From: Asparagopsis taxiformis
Lineage: Eukaryota; Rhodophyta; Florideophyceae; Bonnemaisoniales; Bonnemaisoniaceae
Length of the DNA stretch: 64,000 nucleotides
Direction of reading: 5' to 3'
NCBI GenBank assembly: GCA_030407315.1
Contig: JALQPE010002916.1
Span: forward strand, 29,253 to 93,252
Shown here: in pieces, positions 10,501 through 18,559 of the stretch
How positions within the stretch are numbered: position 1 is the first letter of the stretch
Layout of the letters: each line of letters begins with the position of its first letter
Made by a program: the position numbers and the translations under genes
Notes under the pieces: generated by a model
Database searches by the model: none
What the model saw: the letters and a program-made list of their open reading frames with translations, nothing else
Told to the model about the DNA's origin: nothing

Positions 10501-10795
10501 CTTGCAGTGCCACAAATTGTTCTTCCGTGCCCTGCGCAACCCAAGCGCCAAGGTCCGCGTATGTGAAACCTCCCGGCTTGTCCGTCAAGTCTGCGAAACT
10601 TGAGTGGGCGAATAAATCCAGCAAGAGGCGGAGGAAGTCTTTGCCAGCGAGAGTAGTTTCGCGGGCGGCGCGACCTACGTTTCGACGTGTACCCATGTCA
10701 CTAGAATCCTCCCAAGGGCTAGCGGGTTCGCGCAGAATTGGCACGGTTGCGTCGTCAACTATCGGATTGCTGTTGCGCCTGCGCTTATTCGTCAT
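7598..10795 (-). CDS. Beta-class amino DNA methyltransferase fused to SET domain
   Basis: Predicted 1065 aa. The frame extends upstream to 11053 only through a TTG, whereas the ATG at 10795 is kept as the start in the second copy at 60796. The N-terminal ~420 residues are helical and unrecognised. A Pro/Ser/Thr linker follows. The catalytic motif DPPY is at 507-510, preceded by LILT. A long Asp/Glu-rich insert comes next, then the AdoMet-binding motif DPFSGTFATG starting at 746. Motif IV before motif I defines the beta class (N6_N4_Mtase family); DPPY usually goes with adenine-N6, less often cytosine-N4. From about 895 to the end there is a SET-like domain: AGRGLFA near 908, QFIND in place of the usual NHS motif, and ELYVHYG near the C-terminus. 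It is divergent from the ParB-dioxygenase gene at 13499. No frame damage is seen. The combined DNA- and protein-methylation role is inferred, not shown. Confidence 0.8.
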   Translation of the reverse strand: MTNKRRRNSNPIVDDATVPILREPASPWEDSSDMGTRRNVGRAARETTLAGKDFLRLLLDLFAHSSFADLTDKPGGFTYADLGAWVAQGTEEQFVALQGRLSMSFSGRSKNAGVEADVAEIVMAEMNVERAKQIVRLALPIAEFSRQDERIGQWVEHCILSGIVPQTFLIGCNMLPSPLQAPQRGEPSAFVLAPPETFEVLMYFQALSIIRNHNKNLPRRRIGDAAEEGNEAARVPAHRKSTNRACYVVQVLYHAWTDVAYAAKFSSFEELMAPYIIFDSSEHWFDVLDEGLFAPMEQKLDLYHDKAPLSHPDGYGGKVETRTSAQHSAFRDLVRKFFDRLQFLIVNPDLYTWPESDRWGALEIYLSSGNPDKLPAYFDTLAEDVMAVLRPAPQAADAEKVAKPVDGTPTRRNTGGRGLVPSTRHTTKLELGPGRTSLTAQGPSPPSPSPHATEEQESEGQALAKDFLSKMSQYCRVYDVPFEDLVSADESREHVPITGNVQLILTDPPYNVRRKRNDSNSSYDRLTAEDMQASIEVFDELLRPGGHGIVFCSVLQFYEWFHYLETYKGPQSEGPTDDAASDDGSDEEEVTSMNSDSEASQHSGEESADEEEDEEEEDVVRNSVFFVDEVPLLFVRLPGHLYQMPGRKRYQRMNMAEVAIHFWKRGVPFKTGSEMVAYRNHGYMDGTYPAWCNVTINMPAIDSNEMVWRTRSTTGATVRVRAEQKSVALMMELISQHSQPGDIVVDPFSGTFATGKAAMSLPEHRVFVGSDMDKLCVARSLPKLCAVMSRVILSNNTDMRVTTEAKQSAEKFLASPSVTMRTQRERRIIEPPPGLPLYQRFPKYIRQYLWQLCPESIASHEHMEKPVHYWPPSLRRWLQTENPRVMRAHDCVAKKLSVRPSLIKHPNAGRGLFAEQTFNVGDEVCAYYGTVVYSDMSKESMRFAYGEGHMAITKETFLMYAIKLYTTAEDDENIDHTIWIVPALFCSAQFINDPRYLRGEDTPAEDTRRMANVEFVENYSSGSTGKKLKAKDLENPKIIVVRAIRDIRPGQELYVHYGTAFRAWN

Positions 10796-11110
10796 AATGG
10801 AATGAGTGGAAAACTCGGTACAGGATGGCGACCGCTCGGCGAGACAGTCAAATTTGACGACGTATCTCGTGACGTTTGCACTCTTTCGTGAGGAACACTG
10901 GTTGATATCGAACGGAACAGAGTATACGGGTACACAGCACTGGAAAGGTCTTGAAACCCGTAACCGGTGTAGGTAATAAGTTGTGACGCATACGTGGTAG
11001 AGAAAAAATTTTAAAAAGATTGTGATTCCCTGCCTTTGAGTGTTGTACTGCAAGGCCGCCAGTCACATAGGTTGTCACAGGTGCCTCACGCTTACCAGGT
11101 GAGCGACATC

Positions 11111-11310
11111 CGGACGGCCACTGGACGTGGGGATGTCCAGCTCAGATGCATTGCTGGCCAGCCCAGAAATTCTACAATTTCGGGCAGAAAAAATATTGCA
11201 AAAAACATCGATTTCGGCGGTCGATTGTGCCGTACGGCACACCCCCATCTCAAAAACATGTTCACATGTGCATGTTTTTGAAAATAGCCCAAATTTTAAT
11301 TCAAATCAGG
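11111..11310 (+). repeat. 192-bp palindrome-bearing repeat, copy L2
   Basis: Contains the perfect 14-bp palindrome GTGCCGTACGGCAC followed by the stem-loop arms CTCAAAAACATG / CATGTTTTTG, and ends CAAATCAGG. It lies about 320 bp upstream of the methyltransferase start, in opposite orientation to L1. Confidence 0.85.
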
Positions 11311-11599
11311 ATGCAGATATTCGTCTTCTACCATTGTCAGAACACATTCGTATAACCACATTTGGAGAACCTGAGCCCAGAGCTATCGGTTTTGGCGGGA
11401 GCTAAGCCATATCTCATCCAATCAGTAACTACTTCCCGCCAGCTGAGTGGTGGAACCCCTGCTATTTCTACCAACGACACATACGGAGTGTCAACTCGGC
11501 AATCGTATATGATTCGGGTGCTAAATTTATTCAAGAGACGAATGGGCTTCGAAAAGGAGCCCAACAACGTTTTCTTGTGATCCATGGGTATAGGACTAT

Positions 11600-11950
11600 T
11601 CTATTCTTCTCCAGGCTTCCACCATAGCCTCCTCCACCACCTCCGTTAATGGATCGATTATCCGAACCGCACCTCAACATGCTTTTCTTCTCACCCATGG
11701 GTACTGACATCTCCGAGATGTGAGTCACATGTTCTGCAGGCTTCCACCGTAGCCGCCTCCTCCGCCTCCGTTAATGGCAACAATATCCGAACCGGACCTC
11801 AACATGTTTTTCTTCTCATCCATGGGTACTGACATCTCACATGTTCTCAACATGTGAGATGTTAGTACCGGAGAAGTTCTCCAGGCTTCCTCCGTAGCCA
11901 CCTCCTCCACCTCCGTTAATGGCAACAATATCCGAACCGGACCTCGATCA
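11600..11950. repeat. Tandem ~130-bp units with a Gly-rich reading frame and a long hairpin
   Basis: Three diverged units each contain TCCTCC-rich sequence, CCGTTAATGG and TATCCGAACCG. On the minus strand each would read as a glycine-rich peptide (INGGGGGGYGGSL). Between units 2 and 3 lies an inverted repeat at 11825-11869: arms of about 21 bp with one mismatch, core ACATCTCACATGTT, 3-nt loop. No long ORF joins the units, so I treat them as non-coding repeats. The counterpart in arm B is at about 59720-59990. Confidence 0.65.
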
Positions 11951-12164
11951 CTCGCTCGCGGAGGGATCTGTGGGAATCAACACGACATCACCACTGCGTC
12001 TTACCTGACATCCACATCTCTCCGGGCTGAAAACGGAAGGACGACATTGGGTTCGTTCCGCTGCGTAGACGTTTAGAATCTTGTTAGAAAAAAGTAAACG
12101 AAAGAGAATGACATCTCATCTCTGTCGCAATATGTTCCATTTTCAATTTCTCGGGTTGCACACC

Positions 12165-12250
12165 CATCAAGGCCTGGATCGAACCCTCTTCGATGGATAG
12201 GACAAATAGTGGAAGGCTTTTAAGCCTTTGACCAAGCGGCTATTGATTGG
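12165..12250 (-). repeat. tRNA-like A-box/B-box sequence, possible SINE head
   Basis: On the minus strand TAGCCGCTTGGTC resembles a pol III A box. About 50 nt later GGTTCGATCC (12176-12185) is a perfect B box. Between them AAGGC-TTAAAA-GCCTT could form an anticodon-like stem, but its loop has six nucleotides and acceptor pairing is poor, so it is not a functional tRNA gene by eye. A copy is in arm B near 59430-59520. Confidence 0.3.
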
Positions 12251-12482
12251 TTGGAGGAAAGAAATTACAGAGGAAATATAGCTGAGTACGGTGCTCGCGA
12301 TAGCTGTTAGGTTAAAGTCAAATATTTGTTTCGATTATTTTTCGTACGGAAATGCCTTGGAAAAGACGATGCTTTGTCGTTCTCTTGGAGGGAGACCGTT
12401 GCATTGCACTCCATTCGAGAGCATCGTCATGAAGGAGAGGATTCTTTCTGCTTGTTAGAATCGGTTTAGAGCAGATAGCTAT

Positions 12483-12650
12483 TGCATTGCTGGCCAGCCC
12501 AGAAATTCTAAAATTTCGGGCACAAAAAAATTGTAAAAAATCATCGATTTGGGCGGGTCGATTGTGCCGTACGGCACACCCCCATCTCAAAAACATGTTC
12601 ACATGTGCATGTTTTTGAGAATAGCCCAAATTTTAATTCAAATCAGGGTG
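12483..12650 (+). repeat. 192-bp palindrome-bearing repeat, copy L3 (5' end lost)
   Basis: Contains the 14-bp palindrome and the full stem-loop but lacks the GGACGTCC end. Its left flank matches the flank of R3b (59071) and its right flank matches that of R3a (58683), so it looks like the product of recombination between two direct repeats still separate in arm B. Confidence 0.8.
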
Positions 12651-12958
12651 TCTAATTTGGCCACAACGGCCCCAGGAACCGGAGCCGCCGCCCCGAGCGG
12701 GGTCATCACTGGCTTCTGTAAGCACTAACTGTAAGGCTAAATGGCGCCGAAAGATGGGTCGATTCCAGGCTTCAAGCCTAAGTTATGCTAGGGTGACATC
12801 GTTTCCCCTGTTCCATCATGGTCCCGCCTTACTCCTCCACGACAAACACTACTCACCCATCACGTTACTCATATTCCGTGCACTTTGTATGAGTAGTGAA
12901 CTCGCCTGCTTAGTTGCTGCAATGCGTGGATGTAGGCAGCACACGACCAACCTGGAAT

Positions 12959-13150
12959 GGACGTCCGGTGGATGTCCAGCTGAGATGCACTGCTGGCCAG
13001 CCCAGAAATTGTAGAATTTCGGGCACAAAAAGTATTGCAAAAAACCTTGATTTCGGCGGGTCGAATGTGCCGTACGGCACACCCCCATCTCAAAAACATG
13101 TTCACATGTGCATGTTTTTGAGAATAGCCCAAAGTTCAACTCAAATCAGG
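12959..13150 (+). repeat. 192-bp palindrome-bearing repeat, copy L4
   Basis: A complete copy from GGACGTCC to CAAATCAGG, about 350 bp upstream of the ParB-dioxygenase start codon. The next ~70 bp (CCCGGATAAAGGGGTG to the CAGCTGT motif) are shared with the flank of L1 and of R4, so the full repeat may be about 270 bp. Confidence 0.85.
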
Positions 13151-13498
13151 GTGTCCCCCGGATAAAGGGGTGCTCGCAGCCGCCCCAAAAGCCGTCTAGC
13201 TTGACAGCTGTAATTTTAACACATTACACATCAAGGACACTGCCTGCTTCACGCCACCTCGTCAGGTTTCGAGAGCCCGACTCGGGCCCGTTCCGAACGG
13301 ACACTCACATCTCGATTGCCTCTCTTGCATTCCAGCGGTCACGATAGGTGTGTACCTAACAAAATTTCGGTTCTATTGTGTTATTATTTCCAGCGATTGG
13401 CGTTCACGACCATTCTTCAACGCAACGTGAAACATACCATCCACATCACTCCAATACGTCAACGTCAACCATCTCTTTTCCTTTCCAACTCAACAACC

Positions 13499-16400
13499 AT
13501 GGCGGATACGCATTTCAGCAGCTTGTTTTCAACGGTTTGCGGCGATCAAGTGAGCGCGTCAGCGGAGTCGCGCGGACTCAAGCGCGGCGCCGATGTCAAT
13601 TTGTTTGCGGACGTGGACGGTGCGGCTGTGCATATTGGGACGGCTTCGGTGAGCACTGCTGGTGGCGATGTTGGCCTTCCGCGCACGCTGCACAACCACA
13701 AGCTGCCGGAAACCGACGAGGCGGACTATATCGTCGTGCGCAACATTGCGACTAAGGACAAGTTCAAGGACCTCCCGTTCCCGTACATGTTTGATGGCGC
13801 CGAGGGACCGCCGGAGACGATGGGTGGAGCATACGCCGCGGCGTTTTACCCTTGGGATACTCGTATGATGCGCCCCGCTGCGGAGGATGGCCCTAGCGAC
13901 ATTCGTACCCCTGCTGCAGCGTCAAACTTCAACGCAGCGACGAACCAGGCCAGCTCGGGACGGATGCCCAGTACCGGTCCAGCAGGCGAAATCACTGGTT
14001 CGGGGGGTACGAAGCATCCAGCACGCTCCGTCCCGGTTTCGGGAGGCACGAAGCGCCCTGCTCGCTCTGCTAGAGCCTCCAGTGGAGGCACGAAGCACCC
14101 TGCTCGCTCCAACGTCACCGAAGCTACTACGCAGGACGTAACCGAGGTGGACGACGAACCGGAGGTGGCGGAGAGCATTCGTGAGCAGCAGGGGACGCAA
14201 ATTACGGTGCCCAAGTTTGTGACGTCGGATTACGTCGGAGAAGGAGCGACTGTGTTGGTGAGGCAGCTAGTGGAACCGGCCGTGACCCTTCGGGATGTGA
14301 AAGAAGACCACGTGGAGGACGTGCGCAACAATATGTTGGCTGTGGGGTATGTGAGCTCTTCGCGTATCACTGTGACGGTGCTGAGGTCGCAGAACACGCA
14401 TCTGCCCGCCGACACGCGTCTGTTCCAGAATGGCAAATTCCATGCCAATGCGAACGTGACCGTGATCGACGGACTGCATCGTCCCAATGCTATGCATAGC
14501 ATTGCGGATGACTTCACGCGCCTCACCCGTATGCACAGAACCAAGCTGCCACAGGACGCAAACCGCTTGCGCTGGGTTACTCAGCTTCTGGATGTGTACT
14601 ACCTTCGCCGCAAGGACGACAGTGATCTTCAGCCTCATGAGATCATCCATAAGAGTGCAGAGTCGAACCATACGACTGGGACGCAACTGACGGAACGCTC
14701 CCTGGTTCGAATCTTGTCGTCCATCCAGCAGTTCATCCGTACGATTGCTGTTGCAAATAACGTGGAAAACGCTGGCGACTTGCGTGAGTCTGATGTCATC
14801 CGAACATTGTTCGAGGCGCAGTTCATGGGGATGATGAATTCGACGAACACGGCCCGGCGGTGGACGCGTTTGGCTATAGCAACGCTGAAGCATCCTGTTC
14901 TCGACGAAGTTTTGCGTGAGCTGAACAATTCCGAGCGCCGCAACGAGATTGGGATAACGCACCTGGACCACAAGATAGTGCGCGAGTTGCTGGAAGAAAA
15001 CTTTGTCTTCGTCTTGCGTGGTCTTTCGGAGTACTTGAACCCTGCTCATGGTGGACGTCCGGATGGACGCTTTGACGTGAACGACTTCTATACATACGTC
15101 CGTCGCGTGACTGCAATAGCAAATTCTCTGTACGCTGCGTATGGGCGCCCAAAGAGTATTATGCGCAAGTCATTTCTGAGCACAGAGATGGCAATTGGGT
15201 CGGTTAAGCAGCCGAAGGAGTTGCAATGGCATCTCACCAATGCCATTGCAATGTATAGAGGGGACGACCGGAGCAGTGAGGCTCGAATGCGACGGAGAAC
15301 CACGCGTTTACAGGATTTGGAAACGAACTTGAAAGAGTTTTTCAATCCGACATTGAAGAAGAAGACTAAGGCTCGACGCAAACGCCGCCCTTCTGCTGCC
15401 AATGTGAGACTCACTCACAAGAAGCAGCGAAACGTCGAACACGAGCCTGCTTCGCATGGCATCCGCCGCCGTTCACAGCGACTTCGCTCGACGGGAAGCA
15501 CACGCCTCGAGGAAGAACAGCCGGTTGCGGTACAACAATCCGCCGGGGAAGAAGAGCAGGCCGTTGTTGATAAACCCACCGATCAACAACAAGCCACTGC
15601 TTCCGGTGATGAGGGTGAAGAAGACTCCGCCCGTTCCCCCCATTCTGCCGTTGAGATTGTCCCCCAAGATAACCAACGTGCTGGTGCGACTCCCTCCAAC
15701 CAAGAATCTGTCCATAACGTTTCGGACGAGGAAGAAAACAACAGTGCAGATGAGGGCCATGTCAAAAGCAAGGGGGTCCGCGAAGTGACAATTACACTCA
15801 CTGTTCCGGAAGGAGTGGAAGTCGATGAAGACGGTTACATCGTTCGTGACTCTCCTTCTGAAGACGACCTACTGTTCGACGACCGTATGCCATCTATTCC
15901 TGACGATTTCGAAGCCAAAGACCGAGCCGAAGGGCATCATCTGGCGCAGCGTCCCGCGGACGTCATCGCATCGGTGAGGGTTGGCTGTCTGCCCCCGATT
16001 GAGCTCAGGTTGTTATTGGAGAGTGTGGAAATCGATGAGGAGGGCAGAGAGGTGAGGTATTTGAAGCAAGTGGCGATGGACCCTGTGTTTGAGGGGCTGC
16101 ATATTCCGGAAGAACATCGGGCTCGTGTGCTATTCGAAATCTATCACGTCTATCCGATGTTCTTCGCAGCGTGGAAGATGGCTGCCAAGGCGATGTGTGA
16201 GCCTACATCGACGTTTCTACCCTCGAGACTGGACTTCGCTCAGGTTGCGCGAATGTCTACAAGCTGGAAGGATTCGTATGAGGCCGGCACTGGTATGGCG
16301 TACTTCCACAATTGCCGAACGGAAATCAATGAGCGAGGGTATACGGTGATGCACAATTTCGCGGATGTAAGCTACCTCGATGCGTCGGACAAGTTCCCAT

Positions 16401-17452
16401 TTGACTTGGGTCTCATGGAAGAAATTCCTAACCAGGAATTGTTTGGGTACTTTTTTGGAACGTGGGAGGGTGAGGAGGTGCACAAGGACCCTGGGAACCG
16501 GCAGCTGTGGAGTCCCATTGTCAATACAGGGGGCGATGAAACAGATGAGAAGAACCGGAATGAGGGGAGGGCTCGCTTCACGTCTACACGCCAGTGCCTG
16601 GTTGACTATGCCGAGAACGACGAGTCGCGTACCGACCGGTTCAAGTTTGTGACGCGACGAGCCCTGCTGGATGTGTGGTTGGGAATCCTCGTCCGGCTGA
16701 TAGGACTGGAGGAGTGCGGTTTACCGGGAGAAAAACTTGTCATGCCGGCATCTGGGGGACGGTTTTTGATAACGGGAAAGGGGTGTCCTCGGCAGGTCCC
16801 ACACAATGATTTCCCTGTTCCTCCTCGCGACCGCAAAGATCAACTTCCGGGTTACTTTGTTATTGCCAACGGAGATGACCCATTCCCTATCTGGGTGTGT
16901 CCAGGGTCTCACAAGTACGTCTTTTCCAAAGCGCTGGAATTAGATATGTACGCCAAGACGATGAAGCTGAAGAAGGTAATCGTTCCGCCACGTTCAGTCT
17001 TCATCGGTCACGGCCATGTACAACATGCCGGGGCAGGGCATGTCGACAGAGTTGTGTCACACACGACAACGAGGTATCACACGTATTTCAGGAATGCGTC
17101 GTATCTGATTCCCGACAATGTTTCGTTTGGTTTTATCAGGCGGTTGGGATTCGAAGAAGAAGTAATCCCCAATGCTCCGCGCCGATCTGCCAGGCAAAGT
17201 CAACCGGCACCTGTCAATGTTCGCCACAAGACAGTTGTTCCCATCCCGGTCAAGAAAGATCGTAGGCCAAAGACAGGGCAGCTCGGAATCATGCGGATGA
17301 AGACGACAGAAGCTCCCAAGAAGAGAACCCTCACAGCGGGTGAAGAATTCATCTTGAGCAGATCAACTCCACAGTTGCCGATAACGCCTATTCTGCCGGG
17401 AGATCCTGAATATAGTGGGGACGAAGAGGAAGAACAATTTTCCGACGGCTAG
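13499..17452 (+). CDS. ParB-like domain fused to 2OG-Fe(II) dioxygenase
   Basis: Predicted 1317 aa. The ATG at 13499 has a strong context (CAACAACCATGGCG) and is shared with the second copy; the frame further upstream opens only at TTG. Residues ~90-230 are low-complexity with KHPARS/KRPARS-type repeats. A ParB/Srx-like domain spans about 280-420, with the motif VIDGLHR around D324-R328, matching the DGxHR signature of ParB nucleotide-binding folds. Helical and basic regions (KKKTKARRKRR, a likely nuclear signal) and an acidic linker follow. The C-terminal dioxygenase shows the iron triad H1102-x-D1104 (PHNDFP) and H1176 (VQHAGAG), with R1192 as likely 2-oxoglutarate ligand. The layout GYFVIANG..VCPGSHK is typical of PhyH-like oxygenases of protists. 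Substrate unknown; DNA or histone demethylation is an inference from its methyltransferase neighbour. No damage is seen. Confidence 0.8.
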   Translation: MADTHFSSLFSTVCGDQVSASAESRGLKRGADVNLFADVDGAAVHIGTASVSTAGGDVGLPRTLHNHKLPETDEADYIVVRNIATKDKFKDLPFPYMFDGAEGPPETMGGAYAAAFYPWDTRMMRPAAEDGPSDIRTPAAASNFNAATNQASSGRMPSTGPAGEITGSGGTKHPARSVPVSGGTKRPARSARASSGGTKHPARSNVTEATTQDVTEVDDEPEVAESIREQQGTQITVPKFVTSDYVGEGATVLVRQLVEPAVTLRDVKEDHVEDVRNNMLAVGYVSSSRITVTVLRSQNTHLPADTRLFQNGKFHANANVTVIDGLHRPNAMHSIADDFTRLTRMHRTKLPQDANRLRWVTQLLDVYYLRRKDDSDLQPHEIIHKSAESNHTTGTQLTERSLVRILSSIQQFIRTIAVANNVENAGDLRESDVIRTLFEAQFMGMMNSTNTARRWTRLAIATLKHPVLDEVLRELNNSERRNEIGITHLDHKIVRELLEENFVFVLRGLSEYLNPAHGGRPDGRFDVNDFYTYVRRVTAIANSLYAAYGRPKSIMRKSFLSTEMAIGSVKQPKELQWHLTNAIAMYRGDDRSSEARMRRRTTRLQDLETNLKEFFNPTLKKKTKARRKRRPSAANVRLTHKKQRNVEHEPASHGIRRRSQRLRSTGSTRLEEEQPVAVQQSAGEEEQAVVDKPTDQQQATASGDEGEEDSARSPHSAVEIVPQDNQRAGATPSNQESVHNVSDEEENNSADEGHVKSKGVREVTITLTVPEGVEVDEDGYIVRDSPSEDDLLFDDRMPSIPDDFEAKDRAEGHHLAQRPADVIASVRVGCLPPIELRLLLESVEIDEEGREVRYLKQVAMDPVFEGLHIPEEHRARVLFEIYHVYPMFFAAWKMAAKAMCEPTSTFLPSRLDFAQVARMSTSWKDSYEAGTGMAYFHNCRTEINERGYTVMHNFADVSYLDASDKFPFDLGLMEEIPNQELFGYFFGTWEGEEVHKDPGNRQLWSPIVNTGGDETDEKNRNEGRARFTSTRQCLVDYAENDESRTDRFKFVTRRALLDVWLGILVRLIGLEECGLPGEKLVMPASGGRFLITGKGCPRQVPHNDFPVPPRDRKDQLPGYFVIANGDDPFPIWVCPGSHKYVFSKALELDMYAKTMKLKKVIVPPRSVFIGHGHVQHAGAGHVDRVVSHTTTRYHTYFRNASYLIPDNVSFGFIRRLGFEEEVIPNAPRRSARQSQPAPVNVRHKTVVPIPVKKDRRPKTGQLGIMRMKTTEAPKKRTLTAGEEFILSRSTPQLPITPILPGDPEYSGDEEEEQFSDG

Positions 17453-17737
17453 ATAGCTTAACAACTACTACTTTGGTAAACAATTATCGAGAATATAATC
17501 ATCTCCTTTATCACTTTCAATCTATGAACCTACTATAATGTACTTCCGTTCCATGCTTTCAAACTAGATTGTCCATTCCCTCGTGGGTTGGAGCATGATT
17601 TCCAGGACGATTCCCTCACATCTCTAGACTCGATGGTCTATGCTAGAAATAGCAGAACAATTGGGTTTGTACGTGCTTCATCGCCTACTTGCTTCCGGTA
17701 ATGGGTGGACGTGCACGATACACGATCAACCTGAAAT
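17453..17737. other. 3' flank of ParB-dioxygenase gene
   Basis: AT-rich sequence with several AATATAAT/TTTATC motifs that could carry the polyadenylation signal. It is conserved in arm B (53584-53868). No ORF or repeat of its own. Confidence 0.4.
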
Positions 17738-17930
17738 TGACGTCCGGTGGATGTCCAGCTCAGATGCATTGCTGGCCAGCCCAGAAATTCTACAATTTCG
17801 GGCACAAAAAAATATTGCAAAAAACATCGACTTGGGCGGTCGATTGTGCCGTACGGCACACCCCCATCTCAAAAACATGTTCACATGTGCATGTTTTTGA
17901 GAATAGCCCAAATTTTAATTCAAATCAGGG
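17738..17930 (+). repeat. 192-bp palindrome-bearing repeat, copy L5
   Basis: A complete copy with the 14-bp palindrome and stem-loop, downstream of the ParB-dioxygenase gene and in the same orientation as L2-L4. It is followed by two diverged copies of a ~70-bp segment containing GATCGGGGCTATCACTGGC. Confidence 0.85.
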
Positions 17931-18187
17931 TGTCTAATTTGGCCACAACGGCCCCAGGAACCGACCGCCGCTCCGATCGGGGGCTATCACTGGCGTCTGT
18001 AAGCACCAACTGTAAGCCGGAACCGGCCGCCGCCCCGATCGGGGCTATCACTGGCTTCTATAAGCACCAACTGTGAGCCAAAATCGCGTCTGACGAAGGG
18101 TCGATTTCAGGCTCAACACGTCAGGGACAGGTCTTGGTCCTTGTTTCATCATGGTCCCGCCCCACTCTCTCACGACCAACCTGAAGT

Positions 18188-18250
18188 GGACGTCCGGTGG
18201 ATGTCCAGCTCGATTGCATTGCTGGCCAGCCCAGAAATTCTAAAATTTCC
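18188..18250 (+). repeat. 192-bp repeat, truncated copy L6
   Basis: Only the GGACGTCC...CCAGAAATTCTAAAATTTC third is present; the palindromes are absent. The identical truncation in arm B (52571-52633) shows it pre-dates the duplication. Confidence 0.75.
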
Positions 18251-18559
18251 GAAAAATCAATTTGGTGGCCCAGCATCTCCTGTGCCGAAAATTCCCGCAC
18301 TCACTTCTGATATACTATATCGTAATAGTGGTAGTCTAGACGTGTTTCGCACTTGTACGCATCAGGGAAGGCGTCACAGAAGGTTGAGACTACGCTACTT
18401 GTGTACCGCGTCGTCTGAAATAGCGAGTAGTGTTTGTTGTATAGTTGTGGAGTATGCGTCTAATGGTTTGTAAAGCTTGCAGAACGGGATAGGGATGTGG
18501 GTGGCCCTATTTTATGAATACATGAGTACCAATATTCAGGGGTGACAAAGCGGAAAGGC

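Noticed and set aside
10796..11053. N-terminal extension of the methyltransferase frame
   Set aside because: The frame upstream of 10795 contains no ATG and opens at TTG; the second copy begins at the same ATG as the internal start.
12165..12250. Functional tRNA gene
   Set aside because: A and B boxes are present but the acceptor and T stems do not pair and the anticodon-like loop is six bases.
13316..13498. N-terminal extension of the ParB-dioxygenase frame
   Set aside because: Opens at TTG. The ATG at 13499 has a much better context and is the conserved start.
7598..17452. Bacterial restriction-modification or plasmid-partition island (methyltransferase plus ParB)
   Set aside because: SET and PhyH-like fusions, eukaryotic start contexts, nuclear-signal-like basic runs and surrounding eukaryotic transposons speak against bacterial contamination.
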